Shown: in pieces, positions 1 to 8,703 of the stretch
Layout of the letters: the number at the start of each line of letters is the position of its first letter
Position numbering within the stretch: the first letter of the stretch is position 1
Assembly: GCA_018266355.1 (NCBI GenBank)
Contig: JAFEAP010000002.1
Span: 81,814-145,813 of the forward strand
DNA length: 64,000 bases
From: Bdellovibrionales bacterium
GTDB lineage: Bacteria; Bdellovibrionota; UBA1018
Direction of reading: 5' to 3'
Notes under the pieces: model-generated
The model's input: only the letters and a program-made list of their open reading frames with translations
What the model was told of the DNA's origin: nothing
Databases searched by the model: none
Position numbers and translations under genes: made by a program

Positions 1-1
1 A

Positions 2-427
2 GCGGCCCTGGAAAACCTCGCCCCCGAACTCGAGAATACCGCCGCCGCCCTCTCCCTCGCCGAGGAAGGACCGGTCGCCTGCGCGGGCGATCCCCATCGG
101 ATCGAGCAAGTCATCGCGAACCTCGTCGAAAACGCGCTGAAATACGGCAAGGGAAAACCGGTCGAGATTCGTGTTCATTCCGATCGTACTTCGGCGATCC
201 TCGAAGTGCGCGACCGCGGTCCCGGAATCGCGCCGGAAAACCAAAAGCGCATCTTCGGGCGCTTCGAACGCGCGGCGGACGGCACGGGAGTTTCCGGGCT
301 CGGACTCGGTCTCTTCATCGCGTCCGAAATCGTCGCCGCCCACCGAGGCGAGATCTCCCTCACAAGTCGCCCCGGAGAAGGCTCCGTCTTCACCGTGCGC
401 CTGCCGAAAATAGAACCCGAAGGATAA
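2..427 (+). CDS. Sensor histidine kinase, C-terminal ATPase part (5' truncated by window edge)
   Basis: This is the C-terminal 141 residues of a two-component sensor kinase; the sensor and phospho-acceptor regions lie before the window. The HATPase_c domain is complete in its key boxes. The N-box is RIEQVIANLVENALKYG, the G1 box DRGPGIAPE, the F-box IFGRFERA and the G2 box GLGLGLFIASEIV, and the chain ends at the usual beta strand (GSVFTVRLP). The reading frame is open from base 2. The intact ATP-binding boxes indicate a working kinase. No cognate regulator lies downstream; it may precede the window. The signal sensed cannot be told. I am confident in the family but not in the pathway. Confidence 0.9.
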   Translation, partial: AALENLAPELENTAAALSLAEEGPVACAGDPHRIEQVIANLVENALKYGKGKPVEIRVHSDRTSAILEVRDRGPGIAPENQKRIFGRFERAADGTGVSGLGLGLFIASEIVAAHRGEISLTSRPGEGSVFTVRLPKIEPEG

Positions 428-627
428 TTCTTCCCGCGCGATTGGCTTCGGGAGGCATCGCCGCGCCCACGGCCCGGGGTTAGTTTGCCCGCGGGGAAGC
501 GAAAGCGACCCCATTTGCGAGGAAGGCCCGGGCCCGGTGGTCGGGCACGGGCCGCTCGCGATTTCATTCGAGAATTCTTTTTCGGACCCCGCCTTGCGTC
601 ACGCCGATTCGGCGTCATCTTACGGGT

Positions 628-1326
628 GTGTTGAAACGCGTTTTTCGAGAGAACTGGCTCACGCGCGACCCCGCTCATCCGGGGCTCGCGACGACCGTCG
701 CGCTCGCACTCCTTCTCGCCGCCGGCCGGCTCGTCGAGTTTCCGGCGTCGGGCGAACTCGTGTTCGGGCGCGGCGAATATTGGCGCGCGTGGACGACTCT
801 TTTCGTGCACTCCGGTCCGGCCCACCTCCTCTCGAACCTCGTCCTCTTCATCCCCTTCGCTTTCGTCCTGACCGGGTACTACGGATGGTTTCTTTTCCCT
901 TTCCTCGGCTTTCTCGTCGGCGGACTCGTGAACCTCGCCGTGCTCCGGGAAATGCCGGCGGCGATTTCGCTCGTCGGCGCTTCGGGCGTCGTCTACTGGA
1001 TGGGCGCGGTGTGGATCACGCTCGCGATCCTCGTCGATCGGCGCGAACGGCTCGCGCGGCGAGTGTTGAAAGGATTCGGAGTCGCGATGCTCCTCTATTT
1101 GCCCGAGGGCTACCGGCCCGAAGTGAGTTACGTCACCCACCTCTACGGATTCCTCGCCGGGATCGCGTGCGCGGTCCTATACTATTACGCGAACCGCGCG
1201 ACGTTCCGCGCGGCCGAGCGCTACGAATACCGCTACGACTTCGACGCCCACTGGGATCCGCGGCTGAACGGATACGGGCCCGAGCTTCCGGAAGAGGCGC
1301 CTCTCGACGCCGAATCGTTTAAATAA
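628..1326 (+). CDS. Rhomboid family intramembrane serine protease
   Basis: A 232-residue polytopic membrane protein of the rhomboid family, which cleaves transmembrane substrates inside the bilayer. The catalytic serine sits in GASGVVYW, and the partner histidine in VTHLYGFLAG in the last membrane helix. The conserved HxxxN-type segment FVHSGPAHLLSNL is in the second helix. Five to six hydrophobic segments are visible, followed by a charged cytoplasmic tail of about 40 residues. The start is GTG at 628, and no good Shine-Dalgarno lies in front of it. It stands alone between the kinase fragment and a lipoprotein gene, so its substrate cannot be inferred. Family call is firm from the Ser/His pair. 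Confidence 0.88.
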   Translation: MLKRVFRENWLTRDPAHPGLATTVALALLLAAGRLVEFPASGELVFGRGEYWRAWTTLFVHSGPAHLLSNLVLFIPFAFVLTGYYGWFLFPFLGFLVGGLVNLAVLREMPAAISLVGASGVVYWMGAVWITLAILVDRRERLARRVLKGFGVAMLLYLPEGYRPEVSYVTHLYGFLAGIACAVLYYYANRATFRAAERYEYRYDFDAHWDPRLNGYGPELPEEAPLDAESFK

Positions 1327-1484
1327 AATTTCAGCGAATTTCGCTCGGGCTGCATAGGATCGCGCCCGCTAACCGTGTCCTTACTGACGCACTTTTCCGC
1401 CGATAAAAGGTTTCGTACACTTTTTTAAGAGAGTCCGTTCACCCACCTACCTCTGCAGTACGTATCCAGGACGAGGAAAAGGGC

Positions 1485-2702
1485 ATGATTAAAAAAGTCG
1501 CCGTCGTTATCAGTATCGCGCTTTCGGTCTTCGCGTCCGGATGCCTCCAATTAAGAATCGTCCAAGCGGTCGATCCGGAAGCGAGCCAAGTCGGTTCGGA
1601 CCCGTCGGTTTCCGATTACGCATTCTCGATTTCCCAAAACTTTCAGGGGGCCACCGGCTACACGCTTTCCGGATCGGGCGCGAGCGCCACGACTTTCGCC
1701 GTGACGAAAAAGCCGGCCAAGGGGAAAGTCGAATGCCGTGCGGGACTGAAGCGGTCGATCGCTTCGGTTTCCTGGAGCGACTGTTCGAGCGGAAAAGTCA
1801 TCAACGCGTCGGCGGCGGGATTCGCGGGCGCGAGCCAAAGCGGCACCTTCGTGGCCGAAGCGCGCGGAGTCGACTCGAAAGGAAACGTCGTCACCTCCAT
1901 TTCGAAAGATTACTATGTGCATCCTTCGCTGAACGGCGCCGTCGCCTGCAATCCGTCGATGACCGAAGACCAGATCTTCCAAGCCGCAGGGGCGCTCCTC
2001 GACCAATCCGACGTCTTCGGCTCCGGCTCGACCTTCCAGTCCCCGGCGTTCCATATCGAGTCTGCCGACGGACGCGCGGTCGACTTCCATTCGTTTCGCA
2101 AACGGATCGTCATGAACGGAGCGAAAACCCTCATCCTCGTGCGCCGGCGATACGCCTCGGCTAAGGGGGATTGTGATTTCAACGTCGGTAACGCGAGCTA
2201 CCGCTATAAAACGGTGACGGTCGCCCGCCCGAACGGCGACATGTTCTACGCGAACAGTCAGTTCACCTGGGATCACGGAGGCTTCTGGACCAATAGCGGA
2301 AACTACACCAGTACGAACACCAACATGGCCGCCAGCAACCCCACGGGATGGGCAGATTTCCAAACGCAGAGCCACTTCAGCGTCGACCATTGGTATCGGA
2401 AAAGGAACGCGTTATGGAATCAGGGCGAGCATTGCTCCGCGCTCGTCCTGAACGCCCGCGGGCGCGGCGTCTGCATCGAAGCGGGAACCGGGCAGGCCTT
2501 CAACCTCGCCCATATCGGAGTGATGGCGAACTTCCGCGACCGCGGTACCCGTATGTTCTCGCAAAAAGTCGAAGTCGCCTCGACGGCCGAAGCGACGAGC
2601 CTCGGTGCGGACGCTTCGCTTCGTAAACAAGTGATCGGGTGGGACCCCGGCATCGGCGCCTACGGTCCGGTCGAACTATACAAGATCTATTTCGAAGACT
2701 AA
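1485..2702 (+). CDS. Lipoprotein of unknown function
   Basis: A 405-residue predicted lipoprotein. The signal peptide ends in the lipobox FASGC, with the lipidated Cys at residue 20. An SD-like GAGGAAAAGGG precedes the ATG. The first ~140 residues look like a beta-rich, Ser/Gly-rich region. The C-terminal ~250 residues contain scattered cysteines (for example CNPS, GDCDF, EHCSAL, GVCIE) consistent with disulfides in an exported domain. I do not recognise the family. It lies 136 bp upstream of the reverse transcriptase, so I checked it as a possible DGR target. No copy of its 3' end is visible between the genes, so I do not call it one. Envelope location is inferred from the lipobox. Confidence 0.8.
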   Translation: MIKKVAVVISIALSVFASGCLQLRIVQAVDPEASQVGSDPSVSDYAFSISQNFQGATGYTLSGSGASATTFAVTKKPAKGKVECRAGLKRSIASVSWSDCSSGKVINASAAGFAGASQSGTFVAEARGVDSKGNVVTSISKDYYVHPSLNGAVACNPSMTEDQIFQAAGALLDQSDVFGSGSTFQSPAFHIESADGRAVDFHSFRKRIVMNGAKTLILVRRRYASAKGDCDFNVGNASYRYKTVTVARPNGDMFYANSQFTWDHGGFWTNSGNYTSTNTNMAASNPTGWADFQTQSHFSVDHWYRKRNALWNQGEHCSALVLNARGRGVCIEAGTGQAFNLAHIGVMANFRDRGTRMFSQKVEVASTAEATSLGADASLRKQVIGWDPGIGAYGPVELYKIYFED

Positions 2703-2838
2703 GATCGATCCAGGGAGTCCGCGCTAACGTCCACCCTGCGGGGAGGACGGGCGGCCTCGGTCGCACAAACCAAGAATCTACACCCGACGGGCTAGGTTCA
2801 ACTTCGCGCGGCTCCCGCTTTTTCTTGTCTGGAGCCTG

Positions 2839-4026
2839 ATGCAACCCTTCCCCCGATCGAGGGATTTCCTTCGCCAAATTGCGCATTCGGACTCGTCGCG
2901 AATCCTCGATTGGATCCGTACGCTTCCGTTCGCCTCCTGGACGAGCGAAATTTATCGCGCGACTCTCGATAAAGATCGCGACCTCGTGCGTTTGCCGGAC
3001 TCGATTTACTTAGCCGAAAAAGCCCTCGCGCTCGACCTCGAATCCCGAATTGAGCCGCGCCTTCCCGATGCGCTCTGCTCGTTCAGAAAGGGAAGGTCCG
3101 CCGAGGAAGTCATCCGCGATTTCGCGTCGCTCGGAGCGGCTCACGGTAAGGCTCCGCTCTTCGTCCTCCGTCGCGACGTCGAAAATTACACCGACTCGAT
3201 CCCGCTCGGGGATCACGCACCGCTTTGGCGGTTACTCGCCGATTTCGGAGTGCCCGAAAGGGACGTCGAGGCGATTCGGACTCTCCTTCGGGCGCCCGTC
3301 CGCGCGAGAGGCAGCGACCGGGAATTTTCCCGATCGGTCGGCATTTCGACCGGATCTTCCCTCACTCCTCCGATCGCCAATCTCTATTTAAACTCGCTCG
3401 ACCTCGCGGCCCTCGGCGTTCCGGGCGCTTTCTACCGCAGGTACGGAGACGATTTCGTGTTTGCCCATTCGGAGAAAGAAGTCGCCGCGAGTTTCGCCGC
3501 TAGGATTCCCGGGATTCTTAAACCCCTCGGCCTAAGGGAGAAGACGGAAAAATCAGCCGACCTCGCCTGGACGAGCCGCGGAGGACCCGCGTCGACCGCA
3601 CGATTCGAGGAGCGGCAGTACGTCGATCTCCTCGGCATACGGGTGCATCGGTCGCGAGGTCCTCGGCTCCCCCCGAAGAAAATGAAGGCGCTTCTCGAAC
3701 GGTTCCGCCTGAGGATGCGCATCGTTCGCGACGAAGTCCCGAACGAATCGTCCGACTCGCGCGCCTACCGCCTCTGCCGAGCGGCCGAGACGCAATTCGG
3801 TCCCGGTCAGTTCGGCCAAGACCCGTCTTTCCGCCGGATGCGGGCCCTTTGCACGGACCCGGGCGCCTGGCGGGAATTCGACCGCGAGGTCTGCGGGACG
3901 ATCGCGCTGCTCGCGGCCGATCGCCCATTGCCTTACGCCTTTCGCGACTACTCGCCTCGGGATTTGATCCGACGATTCGGGTTCCGTCCTCCGGGCCATC
4001 TTTGGGGCGCATATGGGTCGCGGTGA
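2839..4026 (+). CDS. Reverse transcriptase-domain protein of unassigned class
   Basis: A 395-residue RNA-directed DNA polymerase. In order it shows an RT1-2 region (LVRLPDSIYLAEKAL then SFRKGRSAEEVI, residues 50-92), motif A with Asp113 in LRRDVENYTDSI, motif B VGISTGSSLTPPIANLYL (167-184), and the catalytic YGDD at 202-205 (RRYGDDFVFAH). A YVDLLGIRVH strand follows at 261-270, then a helical C-terminal domain of ~120 residues that may be a thumb. All catalytic aspartates are present. It lacks the retron NAxxH and VTG signatures, the DGR-type SQ in motif B, and maturase or HNH endonuclease domains. GGAG precedes the ATG. The stop overlaps the next start by 14 bp, so the two genes are probably translated together. 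Likeliest a member of the unassigned or defence-type bacterial RTs; its function is unknown. Confidence 0.88.
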   Translation: MQPFPRSRDFLRQIAHSDSSRILDWIRTLPFASWTSEIYRATLDKDRDLVRLPDSIYLAEKALALDLESRIEPRLPDALCSFRKGRSAEEVIRDFASLGAAHGKAPLFVLRRDVENYTDSIPLGDHAPLWRLLADFGVPERDVEAIRTLLRAPVRARGSDREFSRSVGISTGSSLTPPIANLYLNSLDLAALGVPGAFYRRYGDDFVFAHSEKEVAASFAARIPGILKPLGLREKTEKSADLAWTSRGGPASTARFEERQYVDLLGIRVHRSRGPRLPPKKMKALLERFRLRMRIVRDEVPNESSDSRAYRLCRAAETQFGPGQFGQDPSFRRMRALCTDPGAWREFDREVCGTIALLAADRPLPYAFRDYSPRDLIRRFGFRPPGHLWGAYGSR

Positions 4027-5746
4027 GACGGTTCAATCGAAAATCGACTTCCTCATCGAGCGGCGGGAGAGCGCGATTCCGCCTTCCTATCTCGAAAGTC
4101 TCGCTTTCCCCGGACGCGCGTTCGCGCGAAGGAGCCTGCGCGCGTTCGCCCTGATCAGCATCCGCGGCGGAGTGCATTTCATTCGCTTTTGGATCGTCGC
4201 GAACGCGTTTCCCGGCCTTGAACTTTCCGATCTCGCGACTTGGCTGCTCGGACTCGGTCTGATCGAGGCCGCGGTCGCGGGAGCGCTCGAACCGCTTCGC
4301 GAGGCCATGCGAAATCACCGAGGATCGCCGGGAAGCGGAATACTGACCGAATCGCGACGGTGGAATCGGCGGATCGCGATCCTGAATTTCGTTCTCGGCG
4401 CTTACTGGTTTCATCGTCACGGGTGGGCCCTTCTCACGTCGGACCGGGTCTTCAGCATATTCGACGCCGTTCGCATCATTTCGCTCTTTCGTCTCGCCTG
4501 CGGCCTCGCTCTTCTTCCGGAAACCGCATTGGTGCAGGGAAGGACGCGTTCGCACGTCGGAGGAAAAACACTCTACGGCGTCGAGGCCCTTTCGATCGCC
4601 GGCTTGCCTCCCCTCATCCTCCTTTTCGGTCCCTGGGGCGTGGCCGCGCATTTTCTTTGGGAGGCGGCGGTCCGCGAGGGAGCGCGCGCCTGGATTCTCC
4701 TCCGAACCGAACGCGATCTCGGATGGCCCCATGCCTGGTTTCGCTGGCCGCGAAAAGGGCGTTCCGAACCGACCGCGCTTTCGTTCCCGCCGTGGCTCGG
4801 CGGTGCGATGCGGATCGCCTTTCGCGCCGAAGCGTGGCTGCTGCCGTTCCTGTGGAAACACGGCGACGCGCGAGTCCTGGTCTTTTTTCTTCCTTGGATC
4901 CGGGGGCTCACCGACCTCCCGAAGGTTTTCGAGTTCGATCTCCTTCGAAATCGATTTCGGATCGACTCGCGAGTCGCGGGGGAGACTCTCCGCCGGCTCT
5001 TTCCCGCGATGACCGCCGCGATCTGCCTGACGGTCGTTCTCCTCGAACTCGCGGCCCGTTTCATTCTAGGCGAGTCGCTCGGTCGGTCCGAGTGGATCGC
5101 GATCGCCGCTTGCGGCTCGATCGGAATCCTGAACGGCTACCTCGTCAGCCGAGTCTGGCGGCGAGTGCGAAGCCGCGCCGCGGCCGCCTCTTCCGCCGCG
5201 AGACGAGTCTACGAAATCCCTTTTCTCTCGGGGCCCGACGCGTCCGAAGGACGGAACGCCCTCGTCTCCCACCCGGAACGTTTTGGGGCCCGACGCTCCG
5301 TTCGATTCGGCCGCCGATCCGCGCTCGTCGAAATCGAAGGAGATCCGGAGGCCGGCCTTTCGCGCCTCCGGGGTCGCCTCCCGGGTCTTACGTTCGCCGC
5401 GATTCATCGCGATCCTCGCGCCTTGGACCGCGAATACGCCGAACTCGTCCGGGATTGGACGGGAGCTTGGTCCCGTCTGCGATCGGTCGCGACGGACTCC
5501 CGCGAAGCGGGCGCGGCGCTACTCGCCTGGCCGGGATTCGTCGCCGGACTCTATGAACGCGGCGAGAACGCGGAGCGCACGCCGGACCGCCGATTCCTCT
5601 TTTTCTGGAATCCCGCGAATCCGCATGCGTTCGAATTCCTGCTCGTTCCGCGCGAACGACTCCCCGATGCCGCCTACGTGAAGGCGTCCGCGCGGGCGAT
5701 TGCCCGAGCCGAGGCGGCGCTCAAGTTCAGCAACCCGGAATCGTGA
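4013..5746 (+). CDS. Polytopic membrane protein coupled to the reverse transcriptase
   Basis: A 577-residue protein I cannot assign to a family. Roughly residues 40-380 contain about eight hydrophobic segments, for example around 41-65, 73-95, 117-140, 187-218, 328-352 and 357-381. Arg-rich loops lie between them. The layout loosely recalls MOP-type flippases, but no family motif is recognisable. A soluble C-terminal part of about 180 residues follows (from RRVYEIPFLSG onward). The ATG lies inside the end of the RT gene in another frame and the genes overlap by 14 bp, which is strong evidence of co-expression. The 3' end overlaps the convergent vWA lipoprotein gene by 20 bp. An effector or membrane anchor for the RT is possible, but that is inference. 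Confidence 0.75.
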   Translation: MGRGETVQSKIDFLIERRESAIPPSYLESLAFPGRAFARRSLRAFALISIRGGVHFIRFWIVANAFPGLELSDLATWLLGLGLIEAAVAGALEPLREAMRNHRGSPGSGILTESRRWNRRIAILNFVLGAYWFHRHGWALLTSDRVFSIFDAVRIISLFRLACGLALLPETALVQGRTRSHVGGKTLYGVEALSIAGLPPLILLFGPWGVAAHFLWEAAVREGARAWILLRTERDLGWPHAWFRWPRKGRSEPTALSFPPWLGGAMRIAFRAEAWLLPFLWKHGDARVLVFFLPWIRGLTDLPKVFEFDLLRNRFRIDSRVAGETLRRLFPAMTAAICLTVVLLELAARFILGESLGRSEWIAIAACGSIGILNGYLVSRVWRRVRSRAAAASSAARRVYEIPFLSGPDASEGRNALVSHPERFGARRSVRFGRRSALVEIEGDPEAGLSRLRGRLPGLTFAAIHRDPRALDREYAELVRDWTGAWSRLRSVATDSREAGAALLAWPGFVAGLYERGENAERTPDRRFLFFWNPANPHAFEFLLVPRERLPDAAYVKASARAIARAEAALKFSNPES

Positions 5747-6518
5747 CGAGATCGTCGATCGCGAGCCCGCCCTGGTCGAGGTGATTCGTATCGACGAACT
5801 GACCCCCGCCCTGTTCGGCCATCGTGCGAAGATTCCGGATCGAAGTCGCGTCCGAACCCGATCCGAAATAGACGGTGCTCACCGTGAGGTGGCTCTTCCC
5901 GTTCGCGGCCGCCGTTTGGCGGAGGTTCGTCACGAGCGAGGCGAGGCGGTTCGTGACGTCGCTGTCGATATCGGTCGGCTGACCGTCGGACATGAAGACG
6001 ACGGCGTAGTCCTGCGCGCTGCCCCCGGCCTCGTCGCGAGTGACGGCCGCCGAGAGCGCCGAAAACGCTTCGCCGTAGGCCGTGTTCCCGCTCGGCGGGA
6101 TCGAGGCGTGGTAGGTGTCGAGCGCCGCGCCGATCTGGGTTGCCGAACCGAACGGCACGCTCGCGTCGTGCTCGCGGAAAGCGGTGCTGCCGACGTCGTA
6201 GAGGTAACCCGCGTCGTCGAAGTAGCCGAAACCGTAACTCAGGTTCGCGTGCGAACCGTACGCGGCGAGGAAGGTCCGAAGCGTCTGCACGCGGTAGGTC
6301 TGGCTCGGGTCGGTGCTATCGGTCGAACCGGAGTTATCGACCATGACGAGGATCCGAAGCGGCCGCGAAGTCGAACCCGCGGTGCATCCCGGGTCGATCT
6401 GACCGGACCTTCCGCTCACCTGGAATTCGGCGGGCGCCTTTCCGCAGCTGTGGGCCGCGAACGCGAAAAGCGCGATCGAAACGAAAGTACGGAAACCCCG
6501 AAGGGTAGCGGTGTTCAT
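5727..6518 (-). CDS. vWA-domain lipoprotein
   Basis: A 263-residue exported protein with a von Willebrand factor A fold. A hydrophobic signal segment ends in AAHSC, making Cys25 a plausible though non-ideal lipidation site. The MIDAS metal site is visible as DNSGST (Asp61, Ser63, Ser65) and FMSDGQPTD, with a threonine in SGNTAYGEAFSAL between them. vWA domains of this kind bind protein or glycan ligands through the metal. AGGAGG lies 6 nt before the ATG. The gene converges on and overlaps the RT-linked membrane protein gene by 20 bp. Whether that neighbourhood is functional is unknown. The domain call is secure; the ligand is not known. Confidence 0.85.
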   Translation of the reverse strand: MNTATLRGFRTFVSIALFAFAAHSCGKAPAEFQVSGRSGQIDPGCTAGSTSRPLRILVMVDNSGSTDSTDPSQTYRVQTLRTFLAAYGSHANLSYGFGYFDDAGYLYDVGSTAFREHDASVPFGSATQIGAALDTYHASIPPSGNTAYGEAFSALSAAVTRDEAGGSAQDYAVVFMSDGQPTDIDSDVTNRLASLVTNLRQTAAANGKSHLTVSTVYFGSGSDATSIRNLRTMAEQGGGQFVDTNHLDQGGLAIDDLVTIPGC

Positions 6519-6633
6519 CGAGAACCTCCTAAGCCGAGCAAGGAGACCCTGAAAGAGCGGTCTATACTCGACCTATCGGCCGATGGAGAATTGACCTGAC
6601 GAAATTACGCCCGACCGCGTCGGTCCGTCAAAA

Positions 6634-7476
6634 TCACGCCACGCGTGTGTAGCGTTTCACCGAGGTTCGGATCTCGTCCTCGGTCTTCACGTGCAAGTCG
6701 TGCACGAGGCCGAAGACTTCGAGGAACTTGATGAAATAGAACCCGAGGTCGATCTGGAGCGGACGAAGCCCGAGCTTCGCGTTCCGCGGCCACGCGTGGT
6801 GATTGTTGTGCCAGCCTTCACCGAACATCAGCGCCGCGAAGAAGCGATTGTTCCTCGAGTCGTCCTGCGTATCGAAGGGACGGTCGCCGTAAACGTGGCA
6901 GAGCGAGTTCACGAAGAACGTCAGGTGCCACGAGACGATCGTCGGCACGAAGAATCCCCAAGTCACTCCGCTCCATCCCGCCCACGCGTAAAGGAGCGCG
7001 CCCTGGGAGAGGAAAAGGATCGGAATCCACCGATCGAGCACGCGGAGTTCGCGCGGCCATTCGCCGCGCAGGGCATTCTCCCCGTCGCGCGATTCGGGCG
7101 TGGCGTCCTTGAAAAGCCACCCGAGGTGCGCGTGGTAAAAACCGTCGACCCTCGGCGAGTGCGGATCGCCTACCTTGTCGGTGTAACGGTGGTGCGTGCG
7201 GTGCCGATAAACCCACCAGCTCGCGGTCCCTTGGCCGGCGAGCCCGCCGAAGAGCGCGAGCAGGAACGCGACCGGGCGCGAGGTCTTGAACGACTCGTGC
7301 GTGAAGTACCGGTGATAACCGACGGTGATGCCGAATCCGCGGATCGTGTAGAGTGCGAGGCCGACGATCGCCGTGGGCCAGGTAAGCGGCGCGGTCACGA
7401 TCCCGTAGATCGCGACCACGTGGAAAACGGGGATGCCGATACGGTAGGTCCAGGGCGTGCGGTTCAGCGCGATCAT
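6634..7476 (-). CDS. Acyl-CoA/acyl-lipid desaturase (delta-9 type)
   Basis: A membrane di-iron fatty acid desaturase that introduces a cis double bond into an acyl chain, adjusting membrane fluidity. The three histidine boxes are intact: HRYFTH, HRTHHR and GWHNNHH. Four hydrophobic segments are arranged as in the SCD/DesC family, and the length (280 residues) is typical. I place the start at the ATG with GAGGG just upstream (7476). An in-frame ATG at 7494 would add six residues (MGESRA) but has no SD. It is a single gene, divergent from rlmG. A short CCGAC/GTCGG hairpin follows the stop on the minus strand. Confidence in the family is high; acyl-CoA versus phospholipid substrate cannot be decided. 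Confidence 0.92.
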   Translation of the reverse strand: MIALNRTPWTYRIGIPVFHVVAIYGIVTAPLTWPTAIVGLALYTIRGFGITVGYHRYFTHESFKTSRPVAFLLALFGGLAGQGTASWWVYRHRTHHRYTDKVGDPHSPRVDGFYHAHLGWLFKDATPESRDGENALRGEWPRELRVLDRWIPILFLSQGALLYAWAGWSGVTWGFFVPTIVSWHLTFFVNSLCHVYGDRPFDTQDDSRNNRFFAALMFGEGWHNNHHAWPRNAKLGLRPLQIDLGFYFIKFLEVFGLVHDLHVKTEDEIRTSVKRYTRVA

Positions 7477-7564
7477 CGCCCTCGATTCTCCCATTCGCCC
7501 GAAACGGCCGGTATCGGAAAGTTTTTGACGTCACGGCGGCCGGACTGCTACCCGTGGGACGGTC

Positions 7565-8695
7565 ATGACGCCCCTTTTCGAAACCGGCTTCGGCCACGCG
7601 CTGAAGCTCGCCCGCTATCCCGAACGGAAGCACGAAGAGCTCCAAGCCTTCGACGCCGCCGACTCGCTCCTGCTCGAAGAACTCGCCTCCGACCGACCGG
7701 CCCTCGCCGATAAACGGATCCTCGTCGTCGGCGACGCGTTCGGCGCCCTTTCGGTTCCGCTCGCGACCTACGGCGTGACGACCTACACGGACTCGTTCAG
7801 CTCCGCCCGCGCGATCGCGCGCAACGCCGACCGGAATCCGAGCGAGACGAAGTCCACCCCGCGGATCGTCCACCGCCTCGCCGACCTCGAGGGTCCCTAC
7901 GACCTCGTCCTCCTCCGTCCGCCGAAAAACCTCGCGTACCTCGAGGACCTCCTCGCGACGCTCTCGTCGAAACTCGCGCCGGGTGCGCGCCTCGTCGCGG
8001 GGGTGATGGTGAAACACCAATCCGACGGCGCGTTCGAACTCCTCGAGCGGCTCGTCGGGCCGACGCGGACGAGTCTCGCGAAAAAGAAAGCGCGGCTCAT
8101 CTTCGCCGATTTCGTTCGAGCGCCCTCCGTTTCCCCGTTCCCTCGGGACGTCCGGCTCGACGGATTCGACCGTCCTTTCCATCACCCCTCGAACCTCTTC
8201 AGCCGCGAGCGCCTCGATATCGGGACGCGATTCTTCCTCGAACACCTGCCCGCGGGCGACGCCCGCTCGATCCTCGACCTCGGTTGTGCGAACGGAATCG
8301 TCGGCATCGCGGCCGGGCGAATGCATCCCGCCGCGCGCGTGACCTATACGGACGACTCCTGGATGGCCGTCGAGAGCGCGAAGGAGAATCACGCGCGTTT
8401 CGGAGAAGGCCGCGAGGCCGACTTCGCGTGGACGAACGCGTACGAGGACGGCCCGGACGAGGCGCACGACCTCGTGCTCTGCAATCCGCCTTTCCATCAG
8501 GGCACGACGGTCGGCGACCAGATCGCGGGCGCGATGTTCCACCAAGCCCACCGCGTGCTCCGCCCGGGCGGGCGTCTGCGCGTGATCGGCAACGCCCACC
8601 TCGGCTATCCGGCGCGCCTCGCGCGGATCTTCGGCGGGATCGAGCCGGTCGCCCGGAACGCGAAGTTCACCGTCGTCGACGCGATCAAACGCTAG
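7565..8695 (+). CDS. rlmG: 23S rRNA (guanine-N2) methyltransferase RlmG-like
   Basis: A 376-residue SAM-dependent methyltransferase with the duplicated Rossmann architecture of the RlmG/RsmC group. The degenerate N-terminal domain contains DKRILVVGDAFGALSVPLA. The catalytic C-terminal domain has the SAM motif ILDLGCANGIVGIAA and the NPPFHQG active-site motif typical of guanine-N2 enzymes. The segment LDIGTRFFLEHLP before motif I and the ending NAKFTVVDAIKR match E. coli RlmG, which modifies G1835 of 23S rRNA. Start is ATG at 7565. A TTGACG (7525) lies upstream with a poor -10. It is divergent from the desaturase gene. RsmC is the alternative; length and end motifs favour RlmG. Confidence 0.85.
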   Translation: MTPLFETGFGHALKLARYPERKHEELQAFDAADSLLLEELASDRPALADKRILVVGDAFGALSVPLATYGVTTYTDSFSSARAIARNADRNPSETKSTPRIVHRLADLEGPYDLVLLRPPKNLAYLEDLLATLSSKLAPGARLVAGVMVKHQSDGAFELLERLVGPTRTSLAKKKARLIFADFVRAPSVSPFPRDVRLDGFDRPFHHPSNLFSRERLDIGTRFFLEHLPAGDARSILDLGCANGIVGIAAGRMHPAARVTYTDDSWMAVESAKENHARFGEGREADFAWTNAYEDGPDEAHDLVLCNPPFHQGTTVGDQIAGAMFHQAHRVLRPGGRLRVIGNAHLGYPARLARIFGGIEPVARNAKFTVVDAIKR

Positions 8696-8703
8696 AACGG
8701 CGC

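Noticed and set aside
1374..1416. FliA-type promoter (GCCGATAA) upstream of the lipoprotein
   Set aside because: GCCGATAA is present, but the TAAA -35 element is missing at 15 bp; CTTA stands there. Too weak to list.
1485..4026. Diversity-generating retroelement made of the lipoprotein and the RT
   Set aside because: No template/variable repeat pair is visible: the gap 2703-2838 does not match the 3' end of the lipoprotein gene apart from adenines. The RT lacks the DGR-type motif B.
2703..4026. Retron
   Set aside because: The NAxxH and VTG signatures are missing, and no clear msr/msd inverted repeat flanks the RT.
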